Shown here: one piece after another, positions 62,221 through 64,000 of the stretch
Layout: each line of letters opens with the position of its first letter
How positions within the stretch are numbered: position 1 is the stretch's first letter
NCBI GenBank assembly: GCA_025642065.1
Contig: JAODUP010000150.1
Location: 434,001-498,000 of the forward strand
Length of the DNA stretch: 64,000 nucleotides
Direction of reading: 5' to 3'
Source: Paralvinella palmiformis
Lineage: Eukaryota; Annelida; Polychaeta; Terebellida; Alvinellidae
Program-made: the position numbers and the translations under genes
Notes under the pieces: model-generated
The model's input: only the letters and a program-made list of their open reading frames with translations
Databases searched by the model: none
Told to the model about the DNA's origin: nothing

Positions 62221-64000
62221 TCTGGATGGTTAAGGTAGATTGTATCTCTCATTAAGCCAAAACTGATCCAATCTTGACTTAAATGCGTTCAAACTCAAAG
62301 ACTGGCTTTGGCAGCGAGCGAATTCCAATCACTCTCTGACTTAAGACAGACTGATGGACACCTAGGTCTGGTCGTGGCCTCTATAGAGTTGGACCTGCGT
62401 ATTTATACTGAAGCAGGTTCTACGATTTACTCCATTAATGCCATTCACTATTTTGAATACCTACAACATATCCCCTCTTCTCCAGCAATACTCCAAAGAT
62501 GGCTATGATAGTGCTCTTAGTCGTTCTAGACACTTGGTGGCTCATCTTTGGGCTTTCTCGACATTGGCTTTATCCCGTCGTATCCTAGGGTGCCAGATGG
62601 AATTGCCATATTCCAGATACGGACTGACCATCACTGGGAATAGTCCGGGGACTGTCACCTCATCCAGGATTGCCAAAGCTGCCCTCATCAGTCCAAGCAT
62701 AAGATATGCCTTGTTGACGGGCCCTTGGAATATGCTGGTGGAACTTGAGTTCCTCATCAATGAACACTCCAAGATCATTCTCGTTTGTCATCATTTCTAA
62801 TATTGTTTCACCCATTTGGTATTTTAGTACCATTTTCACTGTCTAGGTGAAGAACCTTACATTTTGAGTCACTAAACCCTAATTTTCACTTTTGGGAGCA
62901 TTCCATCAGACTGTCGAAGTCCTGTTATGGGCTAGCCTTGTCCTCCGAGGTCCTTCAGGCTCAAAATTGTTTGATCTCATCAGCAAATAGTTTTTACTTC
63001 TCACCACATCTGGGAGGTCATTGATGAAGATGAGAAAGATGATTGGTGCCATGACACTACCCTGTAGGATTCCATTGAGTATATTTGGCCATGATGCATG
63101 GTTACTATTAACCACAACTTGCTGTTTCCAGTCTGAAAAGTAATTGTGTATCCAGTCATATGAACAGATTATATTTCTGATCAGCCTCTGATCTCTAGGT
63201 AGATGACTTCAAGTGAAACACCACTGTCTAATAGTTCAGACCATAGATCAAGTTTGACCAGTAGTTGTGTCATAGTTCATACACAAGCTGCCCGGAGTGA
63301 ACCCATGTTGTGCATCACCAAAAATATTGTGTGACATCATAATTCATATGTTCCACCAAATTGTCCCTGGCTATGGATTCCAGTTACTGATGTAAGACTT
63401 ACAGGTCTGGAGTTACCTTTGATCCTTTCATCTGGATTGGAGTGACATGAGCTTTCTTCCATGCTTCACGTAGGCAACCTTCATCATACCATTCCTGGAA
63501 TATAATGCTCAGCAGAAACTTTATGGACTGGAACAGCTAAACACTGTAGGGTGGAGCCCATCAGGACAAGCCTATTTCGTTGTTTTCAGTTTCTTCTCAA
63601 TCTTCTTGCTGGTGAAGGTTATTCAGGATGTGCCCAGGCCATGGTATTTCTGTGCAATATCTGGGACGTTATCTATATCTTCCTGGGTAAGCAAACTTGC
63701 AAAATACTGATTTAGGAGATCTGCTTTTGCACTATCATCTATTATGAGGTCACCTGCCTCTGTCTTACAATCACCCAGTCTCCTCCTATATTTCAGCTTT
63801 GACTTACAGTATCTCCAGAAAACCTTCAGGTTAAGTTTCAAGTTTGATGCCAGATTGTGTTCAAAATATCTACATAAATTTCTCACCAGTCTCACCTCAT
63901 TTTTCTCATTTGTAGCTCTGATGTAATCTAAATGACTACCTGATGCCTTGTACCTCTAGCTCCTCTTTTCTGCTTCTTGGGGACAGATTGTGGAATTCAG
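62220..64000 (-). mobile_element. CR1-like LINE, 3' half, decayed, runs off window
   Basis: Read on the minus strand from 64000 downwards. A pre-RT segment (NLKLNLKVFWRYCKSKLKY, DDSAKADLLNQYFASLLT) lies at about 63895-63650. RT motifs with GILQGSVMAPIIFLIFINDL lie near 63060-63000. VNKAYLMLGLMRAALAILDE and PYLEYGNSIWHPRIRRDKAN lie at 62720-62550. A C-terminal FKSRLDQFWLNERYN-type end lies near 62290-62235. Frameshifts and stops interrupt every part. The element lies antisense in the first intron of the chromodomain gene, and its 5' end is outside the window. Confidence 0.82.

Overview
The window is AT-rich animal nuclear DNA: spliced genes with GT-AG introns, many (TA)n, (CA)n and (GA)n microsatellites, minisatellites, tRNA-derived SINEs and decayed CR1/Jockey-type LINE fragments. 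The proteins are closest in style to a marine invertebrate, probably a lophotrochozoan such as a mollusc. That assignment is inference; nothing here fixes the species.

Layout. (1) 1-4.15 kb: non-coding, with a degenerate tandem duplication and microsatellites. (2) 4.2-7.1 kb, plus strand: a complete, intronless DIS3/RRP44, the catalytic ribonuclease of the RNA exosome. (3) 7.1-12.7 kb: intergenic, with LINE remnants and the 3' UTR of the next gene. (4) 12.7-26.8 kb, minus strand: a twelve-exon ANKRD6 (diversin/Diego) gene, a Wnt/planar-polarity adaptor with eight ankyrin repeats, a basic linker, a coiled coil and a long Q-rich tail. Its introns hold a 77-bp minisatellite with a higher-order structure, a pogo-like element and a hAT-like element. 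(5) 27-52 kb: mostly repeats, with three more minus-strand exons (about 37.6-39.9, 46.6 and 51.3-52.0 kb). Each starts with ATG and ends at a good splice donor in phase 1, exactly like the standard ANKRD6 first exon. I infer that they are alternative first exons of ANKRD6, making a locus of about 39 kb with several N-termini. (6) 52-60.5 kb: non-coding, including a recent head-to-tail 1.8-kb duplication. (7) 60.54 kb, plus strand: first coding exon of a chromodomain gene that runs off the window. Its first intron contains an inverted-repeat element and the 3' part of a decayed CR1-like LINE.

DIS3 and ANKRD6 are convergent. The distal ANKRD6 first exon and the chromodomain gene are divergent. 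The genes have no evident shared pathway. The most notable signals are the phase-matched alternative first exons (one encoding about 775 unrecognised residues), the intronless DIS3, and the repeat architectures.
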